This document shows, piece after piece, positions 42,832-55,129 of a stretch of DNA of 64,000 nucleotides (within the stretch, counting starts at the first letter, position 1; each line of letters opens with the position of its first letter). The notes beneath the pieces were generated by a model that saw only the letters and a program-made list of their open reading frames with translations, was not told the DNA's origin and searched no databases. The stretch is from the NCBI RefSeq assembly GCF_902686445.1, contig NC_062220.1, positions 116,050,643-116,114,642 of the forward strand, in the 5' to 3' direction. This DNA is from Sciurus carolinensis. Taxonomy: Eukaryota > Chordata > Mammalia > Rodentia > Sciuridae. Made by a program: the position numbers and the translations under genes.

Positions 42832-43300
42832 TTTTTTTTTGATTATGAACATTTTTATTTTGCAACAAATAATTTCAACAATTTTTCAGTGGCATCAAAT
42901 AAATAAGACACATTTTAATGTAAAGCCAAAATATTGCATATTCATTTCACAAGTTGATTCTAAATTCCTGGCTTATACAAAGTACCTGTTAACTTTTACC
43001 ATTTATACAGAAATATAGTAGTTACTATAGAATACACAAATATGGTGAGAAATATTCAATGTCCACTTCAAAAGTTCATTACTATTTTATGAACATATGT
43101 GATCCAAACAATTTTGGAAGATACATCTACAGAGTCCTCATGAACCATGACTTCATTTAGTTTAGAAGATTGTTCTCCAGACAATATTCTGTAATACAGT
43201 TTGTTTCCATCCATGTTCTAAATGAATGTCAGAGAAGAAGAATCAGCAGGTATATATCTTGTGGTCCCCAACTTTATCTCCATCAATTGCTTATATTAAA
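42832..43300 (-). pseudogene. Possible processed retrocopy of an unidentified mRNA 3' end
   Basis: On the minus strand an AATAAA (complement 42854-42859) stands 14 bases before a run of nine A, as at an mRNA 3' end. Upstream of the AT-rich UTR-like part, one frame from about 43300 to a TGA at 43068-43070 has protein-like composition with a single in-frame TAG at 43218-43220; it includes NMDGNKLYYRILSGEQSSKL. I cannot name a parent gene. The right end abuts an L1 3' fragment. The tail is short, and chance or another AT-rich repeat remains possible. Confidence 0.3.
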
Positions 43301-43307
43301 AATCTTG

Positions 43308-43636
43308 TTATGCTAAGTGAGATAAGCCAATCTCAAAAAACCAAAGGAAGAATGATATCGCTAATAAGTGGATGATGACACATAATGGGAGGTGGGAAGG
43401 GTTAGTGTTGGGGTTGGAGTTGGGTTTAGGGAGGGGGGCAGGAATGGAGGAAGGAAGGACTGTATAGATGGAGGGGAAGGGTGGGAGGGGAGGGGGGGAA
43501 GGGAAAAAATGGCAGAATGAATCAAACAACATTACCCTATGTAAATTTATGATTACACAAATGGTATGCCTTTACGCCATGTACAGGCAGAGAAACAACA
43601 TGTATCCCATTTGTTTACAATAAAAAAAAAAAAAAA
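43308..43636 (+). mobile_element. L1 3' fragment (330 bp) with short TSD
   Basis: A 'tgctaagtgagataagccaa' start, G-rich 3' UTR, and ACAATAAAAA tail. AAAAATCTTG lies at 43298-43307 and 43632-43641. Confidence 0.88.
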
Positions 43637-43644
43637 TCTTGGAG

Positions 43645-43736
43645 AATGGGGTGGAGGTTTATCTCAGTGGTAGATCACTAGCTTAGCATGCTAGGGACCT
43701 GGATTCCATCCCCAGCACCAAACCAAACAAGCCAAC
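43645..43736 (+). repeat. ID SINE with 12-bp TSD beside the L1 tail
   Basis: AAAATCTTGGAG is repeated at 43633-43644 and 43737-43748. The SINE therefore used the A-rich tail and flank of the older L1 as its target. Confidence 0.92.
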
Positions 43737-43763
43737 AAAATCTTGGAGTCATCTTTACCCTTT

Positions 43764-44285
43764 TTAAAAAAAAATTATTTGTTCTAATTAGTTGTGCATG
43801 ACAGTAGAATGCATTTATGCATTTTGATAGATCATACATAAATAGAGTGTAATCTCTTATTTTTCTGATTATACATATGGCAGGATCACATTGGTCATGC
43901 ATGCACATGAGCTGATAATGTCTGTTTCACTCTACTATCATTCCTTCCCCCATATCCCTTCCCCTCCCTTCACTTCCCTCTACCTAATATCAAGTAACTC
44001 TATTCTTCCCTATCTGCCCCCGACCCCCTGCCCCTTATTGTGAATTAGCTTCTGCATATCAGAGAAAACATTCGGCCTTTGTTTTTTTGGTTTTGACTTA
44101 TTTCACTTAGCATGATATTCTCTAACTCTCTTCTATTTACCAGCAAATGCCAGAATTTTGTTTTCATATATATATGTATATATGCCACATTTTCTTTATC
44201 CATTCATCTGTTGAAGTACATCTAGGTTGGTTCCACAGTTTAGCTGTTGTAAATTGAGCTGCTATAAACATTGATGTGACTGTGT
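43764..44285 (-). mobile_element. L1 3' fragment, antisense
   Basis: 'gacagtagaatgcatttatg' then 'cttagcatgatattctctaa', with 'tgaagtacatctaggttggt' at the right. Confidence 0.8.
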
Positions 44286-44289
44286 CACA

Positions 44290-44850
44290 AAAGTCTAGAT
44301 ATTATTGAAACATTTTTTCATCTTTAATGGAGGTAAAGTTCACAAATAATATTGCATATTTTAAGGTGTACGGTGTGGTGTTTGGATGTATATATACATT
44401 GTGAAATGATTGCCACAATCAAGCTAATTAACACATGTACCAACTCACATACTTACTTTCTCTGTGTGTGATAAGAACATGTGAGATCTACTCTCTCAAC
44501 AAATACCCAGATATAATACAATATTACGAACTGTAGGAAGCTTGCTAGAGATGAACTCTCTAGAGCTTATTTGTCCCACATCCATGAAACTTGGCAACCT
44601 CTGACCGACAGCCTCCTATTTTTCCAAACTCCAGGCTTGTGGTCACTGCTCTTCCACTCTGCTTCTATGAGTTTGACTCATTTAGAGTCCACATCTGAGG
44701 GATATCACTTCTTTGTCTGCTTACTTCACTCAGCATAATGTCCTGTAGTTTCATAAATATTGAAAATGGTAGGCTTTCCATCATTTAAAGTGCTGAATAA
44801 CATTCTAGGCATAATATGACTGCCATGTTTTTGTATGTGCGCAAAATTTT
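44290..44850 (-). mobile_element. Old L1M 3' fragment, antisense
   Basis: 'gaggtaaagttcacaaataa', 'ttttaaggtgtacggtgtgg' and 'ttcactcagcataatgtcct' form the antisense end of an old L1. Confidence 0.7.
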
Positions 44851-44854
44851 TAAA

Positions 44855-46135
44855 ATCTGCCAAGAAAATAAAAAATATTTTTCTCTATAGAGTTTATTTT
44901 CAGTAGAGTGCCTTTTTAATATAACGTGGGTAAGGCTTTAAGAACAATTCTTGGGGATGCTGTGATATAGATAGGGCATCAAGGTGGGCCATTTACAGAC
45001 AGAGGTGTGTGTCAAAGTGGACATGACCTAGCACATGCATGTCTGGAAATCTAAAGGATTAAAAATAAATTGCAGCCACACACTAAAAATACATCCCCAA
45101 AGCTAAGACCAAATCTGTCTGAAAATAGATACATCTAAAAAGAAGGGGAAATATTCAAATGTCTTAAAGGTAAATATCCAAGACAAAAAATTCTGTGACT
45201 GAAATAACCCCGAAGAAACTAAAAGTCAATAATTGTAAGAATGAAATACTGAATGATGAAGAGAAGGAAAAGAAAAATTTGGAAGGCAAATCATTGTTTA
45301 GATATATAACAGTAGCTAAATTATCTAAAGGATTTAGAAAATGGACACCTACTTAAAGGGAATGACTACAGGTTTTGGGCATGTGGTAGTAATTGTCTCC
45401 TAAGAAAGGCCATCCATGGAGGAACAATAATCAGGTGAAGTTCACACTAGGGAAGGACAGACATGGATAGATACAAGGGAGGTGAGAGGAGAAAATGCTC
45501 ATTAGTTCTTGGTCTTGACGAGACATTTACTGGCAATGTCCTTTTTCAAATCTGAGGGGAAAGTCAATAAGCAAAATGAGGAAAAGCATGAAAAGGCTTG
45601 AATAATCAGGATGAGAGAAACCCTGAAGTGAATTGACAGAAGTCAGCAGAGAAGTAGACATTGTAATATCACTTCAACAATGAGATGTAAAAGAGAAGAA
45701 AGAGGGGCTGAATGTTACATAAAACAAAGTGAAAGAGGTAAATATTTCAAAAGAAATTAAGCAAGAGATGGAAGAGATCTGAGAGAAATGCCAAAAGCTA
45801 TAGATAACCACAGGAGATCTGACAGGTGCCAGAAAGAGAGAAACCTAAGCAAAGATGCAAATACTAAAAACAATACTTTGGAGTTTTTTTTTTTTTTTTT
45901 TTTCCAAGAGAATTTTGACACTGAGTTGGAAGGATGCGTAGCAAGTGATATCCTAGTGAAATTCTGGCCTTAAAGAAGAAAACACTTTCGTTGCATCTAG
46001 AATAAAGGAGCAAATGATATACAAGAAAATGTAAAGTAGAATCTCCTCATCTTCTTAGAAACCTGCTTTGCCTGAGGGAAATTGAAGAGCCTCAAGGAGA
46101 GCTGTGGGGGGCCATGGATTTGATAACATACAAGT
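44855..46135. other. Unassigned intergenic stretch, purine-rich
   Basis: No gene or clear repeat. Long A/G-rich text between 45180 and 46030 with a T19 run at about 45885. An old L1 5' part is possible but not supported. Confidence 0.5.
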
Positions 46136-46139
46136 TTTG

Positions 46140-46341
46140 TTTTTGGTACTGGGGATTGAACTCAGGAGCACTCAACCACTGAGCCACATCCTCAGCTGTA
46201 TTTTGTATTTTATTTAGAGACAGGGCCTCACTGAGTTGCTTAGCACCTCACTTTTGCTGAGGCTGGCTTTGAACTCTCAATCCTCCTGCCTCAGCCTCCT
46301 GAGCTGCTGGGATTCCAGGCATGTGCCACAGTGCCCAGCTC
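46140..46341 (-). repeat. B1+ID composite SINE, antisense
   Basis: GGTACTGGGGATTGAACTCA then CTCCTGCCTCAGCCTCCTGA. Confidence 0.9.
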
Positions 46342-46494
46342 CAAGCTTTTTAAAGAATAAATGCCCAGACATCCAAGGAGTCTTGGATGACCTCTAATAA
46401 TATTGTTCCCATTGTTGAATTCAGTCAACAAAATCCCTAGAGTCTTTGACATTAGGACAGATGGTGAGTACTAAATTAGAAGTTACTGTGTTCA

Positions 46495-48381
46495 TCATAA
46501 GTTAATTCAGCAAAGAAGCAGGGTATAAAAATCAACACCCATAAATCAAATACATTTCTATACATAAGCAACAAATCTACTGCAAGAGAAATTAGGAAAA
46601 CTACCCCATTCACAAAAGCCTCAAAAACAAAAAAAACAAAAAAAACTTGGAAATCAATCTAACAATAGAGGTGAAAGACCTCTACAATGAAAACTACAGA
46701 ACACTAAAGAGAGAAATTGAAGAAGACCTTAGAAGATGGAAAGATCTTCCATGCTCTTGGATAGGCAGAATTAATGCTGTCAAAATGGTCATACTACCAA
46801 AAGTGTTATACAGATTCAGTTCAAAAATCCCAATGACATTCTTCATGGAACTAGAAAAAGCAATCATGAAATTCATTTAGAAAAATAAGAGACCTAGAAT
46901 AGCCAAGGCAATACTTAGCAAGAAAAGCAAAGCAGGAGGTATCACAATACCAGACCTTCAACTATACTACAGAGCAATAGTAACAAAAATGGCATGGATT
47001 GGCACCAAAATAGACATGTAGATCAATGGTACAAAACAAAAGACAGACAAACCCACAAAAGTAGAGTTATCTCATCCTAGACAAAGGTGCCAAAAAAATA
47101 CATTGGAGAAAAGATAGCCTATTCAACAAATGGTGCTGGAAAAACTGGAAATCCATATGTAAACAAAATGAAATTAAACCTCTCTCACCCTGCACAAAAA
47201 TCAACTCAAAGTGGATCAAAGACTTAGGCACTAGTACAGAGACCCTGCGGGCTGGAGGTATAGCTCAGTTGGTAGAGTGCTTGCCTTGCAAGCACAAGGC
47301 CCTGGGTTCAATCCCCAGCACCGCAAAACAAACAAACAAACAAAAAAAAAAAAAAAAAAAGAGACCCTGGGACTAATAGTAGAAAAAGTAGACCCAAATC
47401 TTCATCATGTTGGCTTAGGACCTGACTTCCTTAACAAGACTCCTAAAGCGCAAGAATCAATAAATATGATGGATTCAAACTAAAAAACTTCTTCTCAACA
47501 AAGGAAACAATGTGAAGAGAGAGTCTACAGAATGGGGAAAAAATCTTTACCACATGCACCTCAGATAGAGCACTAATCTAGAGCACTAGTCTCTAGGATA
47601 TATAAAGAACTCAAAAAACTGAACACCAAAAAAACAAATAACCCAACCAATAAATGGGCTAAGTAACAGAACAGACACTTCACAGAAGAAGAAATACAGT
47701 CGATCAACAAACATAAAAAAAGTTCATCATCTCTTGCAATTAGAGAAATGCAAATCAAAACTACTCAAGATTTCTCCAGTCAGAATGGCAGTTATCAAGA
47801 ATGTAAGCAATAATAAGTGTTGGCAAGGAGGTGGGAAAAAGATTCACTCATACATTGTTGGTGGGACTGCAGATTAGTGAAACCCATTTGGAAAGCAGTT
47901 TTCTTTAGAAAACTTGGAACCACCATTTGACCCAGTTATCCCACTCCTCAGTTTATACCCAAAGTACTTAAAATCAACATACTACAGGGACACAGCCACA
48001 TCAATGTTTATAGCAGTTCAATTCACAATAACTAGAACCAATGTAGATGCCCTTCAACAGAGAACTGGATAAAGGAAATGTGGTACATATACACAGTGGA
48101 ATATTACTCAGGCATAAAGAATGAAATTATGACAGTTGCAGGGAAATGGATAGAATTAGAGAATATCATGCTAAGTGAAATAAGCCAGTCCCAAAAAACC
48201 AAAGGCTGAATGTTTTCTCTGATAAGTGGATGCTGATCCACAGTGGGGAGTGGGTAGGGAAGAATGAAGGAAATTTGGATTATGCAGAGGGGAGTGGTGG
48301 GGCAGTGGGGATGAGAAGGACAGTAGAATGAGACAGATATTATTACCCTATATACATGTATGGAAAAAATAAATTTTAAAA
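46495..48381 (+). mobile_element. 5'-truncated L1 (1.9 kb) with 17-bp TSD and nested SINE
   Basis: ORF2 C-terminal text ([20 protein letters not shown]) through the 3' UTR and A-rich tail. AGAAGTTACTGTGTTCA is repeated at 46478-46494 and 48382-48398. The ORF is broken by stops and an ID insertion at 47248. Confidence 0.95.
47248..47359 (+). repeat. ID SINE nested in L1, with 10-bp TSD
   Basis: A near-consensus ID unit (TAGCTCAGTTGGTAGAGTGC; GGTTCAATCCCC) with an (ACAA)n/poly(A) tail. AGAGACCCTG lies at 47238-47247 and 47360-47369. Confidence 0.95.
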
Positions 48382-48399
48382 AGAAGTTACTGTGTTCAA

Positions 48400-51300
48400 T
48401 TGAGAGAAAATAAGGGCAGGAGGGAGGGCACGATTGTGATGAGGGTTGTGAAGGTGACTGCTTTGTAATTAAGATCTACCTCTGTTGAGTGTGTTTTCCT
48501 AGGATGTGTTTTATTTTAGAGAAAGTGTTTAAAAAGCAGTTAGTAGCAAGTAACATTTAATATAAAATATCCAACATTAAATACTAACATTAAACATATT
48601 TAACAAAGTAAATTTAAATCTACACTATTTTCCATGTGGGAGAGGACAAGCAGTGAGGGGGCATCCGCACTGTGATCTGGTGTCTGATTCAACATCTGAG
48701 CCCCATGAGCACAGATTGCTGTCATCCCAGGTGTCAGCAAAGCAGTCTGCAACACAGAACCAAATGAGGGGTTGCTTGGGAGGCCGAAGTGGGGAGGAGT
48801 TGCTGACCAAGGAGGATGGCAAGGGCCAGAAATTGTAATTGGAAAGGACCTTGGCACCTGATTTGCCCAGGGCTCTGGTCAGGGGGCATTGAGGCCTGTC
48901 TGCTGCCCTCATCTGAGACTATTGTCTGTGAAGTCCTCCAGGAGCAAATTTCCCAGGACATTCACCTGGGTAGCCTTCAGAAGCTGCTCCCCTAGAGAGT
49001 GAACATGAAGCAGAGGAAAGGGGGTCTCTAGGAGACTTGTGTGGCAAGGCTGAATCTCAGATTTCTGTATCCCCTGAAGAATAGCAGGTCTAATGACACA
49101 AGGTGGAGCAAGGACCCTGACTCTCCAGCCTTACCCTCTCTAGGATCCATCCTTAGATAGCTTCCTGGGGGCATGTGCATGCAGGAGGCCTTGAGTTCCA
49201 TCTCCACACCAAAGAAAAGAATAAGTCATTATGTTGTAAGCATAAAATTATATATTTTAGGGCATTAGCAATTCTGTCAGGACAAGGTTACAGAAGATAT
49301 TGCTTATAAAAGTGTAACTAAACCAATTATATTTGCTTCTTTATTTTACAAAATAAAAAAAATAAACATAAGTAATTCTGCTCTCTGAACAGATTCTGAG
49401 TTATGACATTTTATTTCATTCAGATTTTGTCTTTTGTTCAAATTTCGATATATAATATATATTTCAATATATATAATATTTATATATTATATATATATAA
49501 TCCATAGAATCTCAACTTAAGAAATGGTGATATGAGGTATGCATGACTACAGAGCACAGAGACTTGAGTTGCCCCCAGAGTTACTCATAAAAATGTTTCA
49601 GGATACAGTGTACCCTAGTTAATGCCAGGGCTTCATCAGAGCCCACAGGGATACATATCTGCACCAGCTGAGCTCCCCTGATTGCATGAGGAGGAGACCT
49701 GTCCTACATCTGTCCTATTCACCCTTTACCTGGGAACCTGAAATAGGAGAGTCAGGTCTAAACCATAATTTCTCACCATATCCATTGATGAAATGGGAAG
49801 TCTCTCTTCCCATTGAGAGGATTGGGAGTGCAGGATTGGATTCTGCAGGGCTGAGGAGGTTGACTCATTCCAAGGACACTTTGCACAAAGAACACAATGT
49901 GACCAACACTGAATGGAGTGAGCATATGGTGGCCCTACGTACACCTACGGCCTCTCCTAATAAGACAGCTAGTAGAGGACTTGGCCTAGCAAGCCTATGG
50001 ACTTTGATGGAATGAGATTTCCTGATATATGTTCTTAGGGTATCCTTCATTTGCCTGCACTGATTTTAACCATAAACACATCTCCCCTTGCATGGTCATG
50101 GTCACATGCAATAGTTGCCATTGCTGTGCTCTCTGTGCTTCTGATGGATTGCCTAAAATGCAACAAAGAAAGTTAAGCAAGCAATGGAACCTATGTGCAC
50201 TTACTGACTTCTGCTCTTCCTCCCACTTTCTCCATACTCACATTTCCTCTTCCTATTATTCTTTTGTCTCCTTCCATTTCCTTGATCCCAACTTTTAAGA
50301 CAGGACAGGATCCCCAGAACCAGATTCCTGTTGGTAGAATTGCTTTCTAATTGTGTAATCCTGACAGATAACAGGAAGAGAACAACCATGCATGCTCAGA
50401 GCCACCAAGGGCAGGAGAACCAGAGCAGAGTCAGACTTGTCCGGCTTTCTTGCATCAGAGTAGGACCCAGCTTTTCTGACCCCACTCCAGCTCTGTGCAA
50501 AGCCACCCAGGGTTGCTCAGCATGACTCAGTGATGCAGCCTGAGGTCACAAACCAGGGCTAACAAAGGGGGTGCAGAGAGATTTACAGACACTGAAGTTC
50601 CAAGGAGAGACAAGCAACTTCAGGAAAAGTCATAAAAAGTGGGAAAGAGGGAATGTGGAAGAGAAAGAGGAGTTTACAGATAAGAAATACAATAAAAAAG
50701 GGATCCAAGTGGGAAATAAATTACATGTAGACTGCTGGTCCTGTTAACCTCATTGTCAGTATATGTAAAAAAAGGCTTCTGCAAGGACAAGACAGTTTGA
50801 TAGAGATGGTTTGGCCTTGGGAAAAGGAAGGGCAGAGTTAAAGTCAGGCTGAGAATTTGAGTCACTACTGCTCCTGGTGTTCCATAGCTCAAAGTCAGAA
50901 CTCTCCATTCTTCCTTTTCTCTGGACGCGTCTCCTGGTCTCAGTCACATCACCTCTGCAATGAGGAATGGGTCTAGAATCCCAAGGACTATTTTCCTGAA
51001 CAAATTCTATCATTGCACACTGTAGGGGTATCTGTGTCATTCTGTGTCTCCAAGAGGCAGCCACTGTCTCCATGACTTGGTACTGACTTCTTTATTTTCC
51101 TTGCTCATATTAGCAGTCTCTCTTCCCTTTTATGGTTCCTTTCAACTTCCTTTCTTCTTGTCAACCTTAACTGTCATATGGAAACATTGGTGGAAAGGTC
51201 AAGAATATACTACTTACTATGCTCCCTAATGAAACAATTAACCATTCCATTCCAACCAAGGAGCACCTGTCTTGGGTCTGATGTAATGTTGGGTCCTATG

Positions 51301-52440
51301 GGAGACAGTGATAACCAGTCCATTTAAGCTGTGAGTCTTGTGGGCCTGGGAAGCATTTGTAATTCTCAGTTCCTTAGCTTATTAAAGAGGATTAACACAG
51401 GTTTACAGGTAAAGCAACTTGTTCAAATAGCCCTATTATATAAGTGACAATAGGTGGAGTTATGGCTAAAGAAAAAAAAAAAAAAAGGAACTGACATGCT
51501 TTGCACCAAGCTGTGGAGGACTGGGAGGGAACACATCTGGCATGCCAGAGACTGGGAACAGGCTGGGAACTGGTTAGAGTGCAGCAACAGGGCAGTGTTT
51601 TCTGGCTGGAGCAGTGAGTGGGACAGAGAAGCAGTAATCTCCTTGTCCTACTGCCTACAGGCTTTGTCCTGAGCCTGACTGATTCTAGGATGTGTGGCCC
51701 CAACCCACGTGTCCAGTCATGAGTGTGTGACCCCAACCTACACATCCTATAGCAATTCTGTCCAGCCATGGGGTCAGGGGCTTGAAGGGCAGCTGTACAC
51801 AGTCCTCTCAAATGGAAGTAAATTCAGGTTCTCCTCGTTGTTCTAGGGTTTGGGAATTAGATGCAGCTGGAAGTGAGAAACATGGTCAAGAATGAACTTC
51901 TCACCACACTTCTCCAGAAAAATCCAGAAGTATGTCCAGGAAGCCCAGATATTCTTTAGGGTCCCCAAATCTGCAAGTGTCTTTTAAACGAGGAGTGAAC
52001 AATAAACAGAAGAGAAAGTGCTACTACGAGGCCAGAAAATGCAGAGGGGAGTGTTGACTTCTCATCCACCACCTAGTACAAGGTATAAGAACTTTGACTC
52101 CAGGTTTGCAAGTACCTCTTAAATAGTGTGTCTCACTAGATTCCTTCCATTGTGGGTCAAACCCAACCGCAGATTGAAATCTCTTGTGCACAATTCCCAA
52201 TAAATATCTACCAATGAACGCCAAGCACTTTGATGTTTGGGAGAGTCAGATGCAGGCAAGTGGGTCTTATGGGGTAGATTCATTTAACTGGAAAAGCAAA
52301 AAGAGGTCACACACAGGATGCTCAAAGCCATTAGACTTACTAATTCTTATTCCTTTGTCATTAAAATATGAAAAGAACACAAGCCCTCTTCCTTTCTATT
52401 TCATACCTGTTCCCCAGCCTCCAAATAAGTAAGTGGATTC
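48400..52440. other. Unassigned intergenic stretch
   Basis: I see no gene. An AT tract lies at 49450-49500, a possible very degraded ID near 49160-49225, and an A-rich run at 51470-51486. Short open frames here lack start context, splice sites or protein-like composition. Positions 52090-52220 look faintly LTR-like (AATAAA at about 52199) but cannot be assigned. Confidence 0.5.
49450..49500. repeat. (AT)n-rich low-complexity tract
   Basis: Alternating ATAT/TATATA with interruptions, able to form a cruciform. Confidence 0.85.
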
Positions 52441-52464
52441 AACTCCTATCAGGAAAGCTTTCCC

Positions 52465-52556
52465 GGGCTGGGGAGATAGCTCAGTCGGTAGAGTGCTTGC
52501 CTTGCAAGCACAAGGCCCTGGGTTCGACCCCCAGCACCGCAAAAAAAAAAAAAAAA
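52465..52556 (+). repeat. Youngest-looking ID SINE, with 14-bp TSD and intact A and B boxes
   Basis: An A-box region TAGCTCAGTCGGTAGAGTGC and a B box GGTTCGACCCC that keeps the CpG, then A17. AGGAAAGCTTTCCC is repeated exactly at 52451-52464 and 52557-52570. ID RNAs are RNA polymerase III products that move using L1 enzymes. Confidence 0.96.
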
Positions 52557-52734
52557 AGGAAAGCTTTCCCATTGGGTCCTACCACAAGGGTTGTTCCCCA
52601 CCTGCAGGTTTTTCATCCTCACTATTTGAGTCGTGTGTTTGACTGAAAACCTCACCTTTAGCGATAAAAACATCAGCAACAAATTTAGTTGACTTAGTCT
52701 CACCCCACTTCTTCTATACCAGTTAAGTTCATGA

Positions 52735-53130
52735 TGAGTGCTAGAGTCGGATGTGGTTTGTCTCCCAAATAATCATGTGGTTGAGGCTTTGTCCTCAGTG
52801 TGGCCAGGTTGACAGGTATGAAACCTGTAAGAGGGGAAACTGCTGGAAGGTGATGAGGTTATTAAGGACACCTCCATCAGAGGGATTAAGGTTGTTTTCT
52901 CACATCCTGGTTAGTTCTCTATAAAGTTATAAAAACAGCCAACCGGATTTCTGAATCCCTCTGTCTTCTTGCCCCACCATGTGATCTCTCCCTCCTGCAC
53001 CTGCATCCATGATGATATCACCCATCATGTGATGCAGTTAAGAGGGCCTTCACCAAAGCCAAGCGGATGCCAGTGCCATGCACTTGCATCTCTAGAACAG
53101 TGAACTAAACACACCTCTATAAGGTATTCA
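52735..53130 (+). mobile_element. MaLR-like LTR
   Basis: 'atgtggtttgtctcccaaat', 'cttcttgccccaccatgtga' and 'cactataaggtattcagtct'-like text in order. The end is lost at a T-rich tract. Confidence 0.5.
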
Positions 53131-53155
53131 GTCTCAGTGTTTTTTTTTTTTTTAA

Positions 53156-53276
53156 GAATTCAAATCTTGTTTTTTATACCTTTATTATATTTATTGTTAT
53201 ACGGTGCTGAGGATCGAACCCAGTGCCTCACACATGCTGGGCAAGTGCTCTACCACTGAACCACAACCTCAGCCCC
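53156..53276 (-). repeat. ID SINE, antisense
   Basis: ACGGTGCTGAGGATCGAACC and CTCTACCACTGAACCACAAC; the B-box CpG is kept. Confidence 0.88.
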
Positions 53277-53609
53277 CTCAAGTGTTTTCTCAATAGCAAT
53301 AAAAACAGACCATACAGCAGATCGCTCAAGATCACCCTGATCTGTGCTTTGTGTTCTCAGACCCTGCCTAGGCTCTGTGGGATCAGATGCTTCCAACAAG
53401 ACACTATAATCAGTTGCAAGCCTTCAAGTGAGAGGAGTGAAGGAGTGAAATTTCAACTTCTTATATCCTCTGATCTATTAATGCTCTCTTCTCCAAAGAA
53501 ATCAACCTGGAATCACAATTGTGATGCACACAGTTTTAGGAATATGAATTCAGGGAACAGACCCTGTGCTAGTCTCAGAGTAGCTGCTCATGAGAAAATG
53601 GGAATGTTC

Positions 53610-53730
53610 TCTCTGCATTATGTGTGTGTCTATTGGGCACTTGAAATGTGGCTACTGGGATAAGGTTTTGAATTTTTTAAAAATTTAAATTAATTTAAAT
53701 ACAGCACATCTATGCAGTGACTGTCATTTT
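53610..53730. mobile_element. hAT-type relic (MER33-like)
   Basis: 'gggcacttgaaatgtggcta' followed by AT-rich text resembles the internal part of this hAT group. Confidence 0.4.
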
Positions 53731-53739
53731 GGATGGCAA

Positions 53740-55125
53740 AAACCTAATGTCCAAAGGTGAGGAAGACATGACCTCCTTTCCATTGGTGTTCCCTTGCAAA
53801 GGAATTTGCTAGCCTGATCCACTCACTCACTTATAAGTAGACTCTGGGCACATGCACAAGGACCAGGTACTCTGTGAGACCCTGAGGACACTATGTCACT
53901 GATGTTAGCATTCAGGCCCATATGACTCCCAGCAGGGTCCAGCACACTCTGTCTGGAAGTTATAAGAATAGTGTGTGCAGAGGTGGGACACAATGTTGTT
54001 TTATGTAACTCACTCCTCCCACACTCCCCTTGGCCCTGGTCAAAGCCTATGTGGGTCCCAGGCCCAGGGTTGGGTACAATAGGCTGCACACATGGAGGTG
54101 GGGATCTTTTCAGGCACTAAGAAAGTCTGCCCAGGCCTGAGCTCAGGGACGGGGAAGAATAAGGAGGACAAAGGCTCTGCCCTCACAGTGACCATTCAGT
54201 GACAATATCTGTGTAGCAATGATTGGGAGGACACATAGCACATGGGACTGACAACGTGAAGACCTATCAGAGATACTATCAAAGTGGTATCCTTCAGGCC
54301 ACATAAGGGAGAAGCAAGGACCACCTATTCTGTGGTGTCAGCCTTCATCATTGTGTTGAGCTCGCCCTGTACTGGAGCCCATGCTCCCTGCTCTGCAACT
54401 AAATGTGCTGCAGCTGCACTGTCCAGGTGCCACGAGAGTCTCTCCAATTTAAAGTGGACAGTCAGCAGTGTCTGTAAAAGGACTCATTCATTGTAAGGTG
54501 GCTTCCAGAAGCAGTTGAAACTTGCAAGCTGGATCCTTACCCAGCTTCAGGGACCTCGGACCTGGGTACCACTGTCTCAGGACCAACCCTGAATTTCATC
54601 CTCCTGTCTCAGACTCCAACCAGAAGTGAGGGCAGCATTTTGGTGAAGCTGGGGCTGTCTGCTGAGGAAGGGGCCTGCCCAGCCCTTGATGCTTAAAATG
54701 GGTTGTGGAAGATGAATTCTGACAGAAAAGATGTGTGAATGAGAAAAGTTTCAAAGGGATGTGTCATGAGCAATCATATACAGGCCTCCTGAAAAGTGAG
54801 TTTCATTGTTAAATTGCTACTGGTGCAGTAACATGGATGAAACCTGTCTTTGCCTTGTTGAACCTTGGGTTTTGGGGTATTTTCTGCAGGATAATTGAGG
54901 TATACTTGGCATGGAAGGAAATGTAAACATGTAAAGTTTATGATTTGATTAATTTACACATATCCACCATCATGCTGTAATGGTGATGGCATTTTGGGTT
55001 AAGAATGTTGACAATGGCAACTAGGGGAATATATATCCAGAGAAACACACAAATGTACAGAAACACACATAGGCATACTCAGAATAACGCAACATGGATA
55101 CTCATGGAGACACATACCATCCAAA
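53740..55125. other. Unassigned intergenic stretch
   Basis: No gene recognised. Positions 54120-54250 have a faint L2/MIR-like feel. Nothing firm. Confidence 0.45.
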
Positions 55126-55129
55126 GCAA

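Noticed and set aside
48600..51820. Several 60-140 codon frames in the downstream flank as novel genes
   Set aside because: They overlap each other on both strands, lack splice or start context and protein-like motifs, and match expectation for noncoding DNA.
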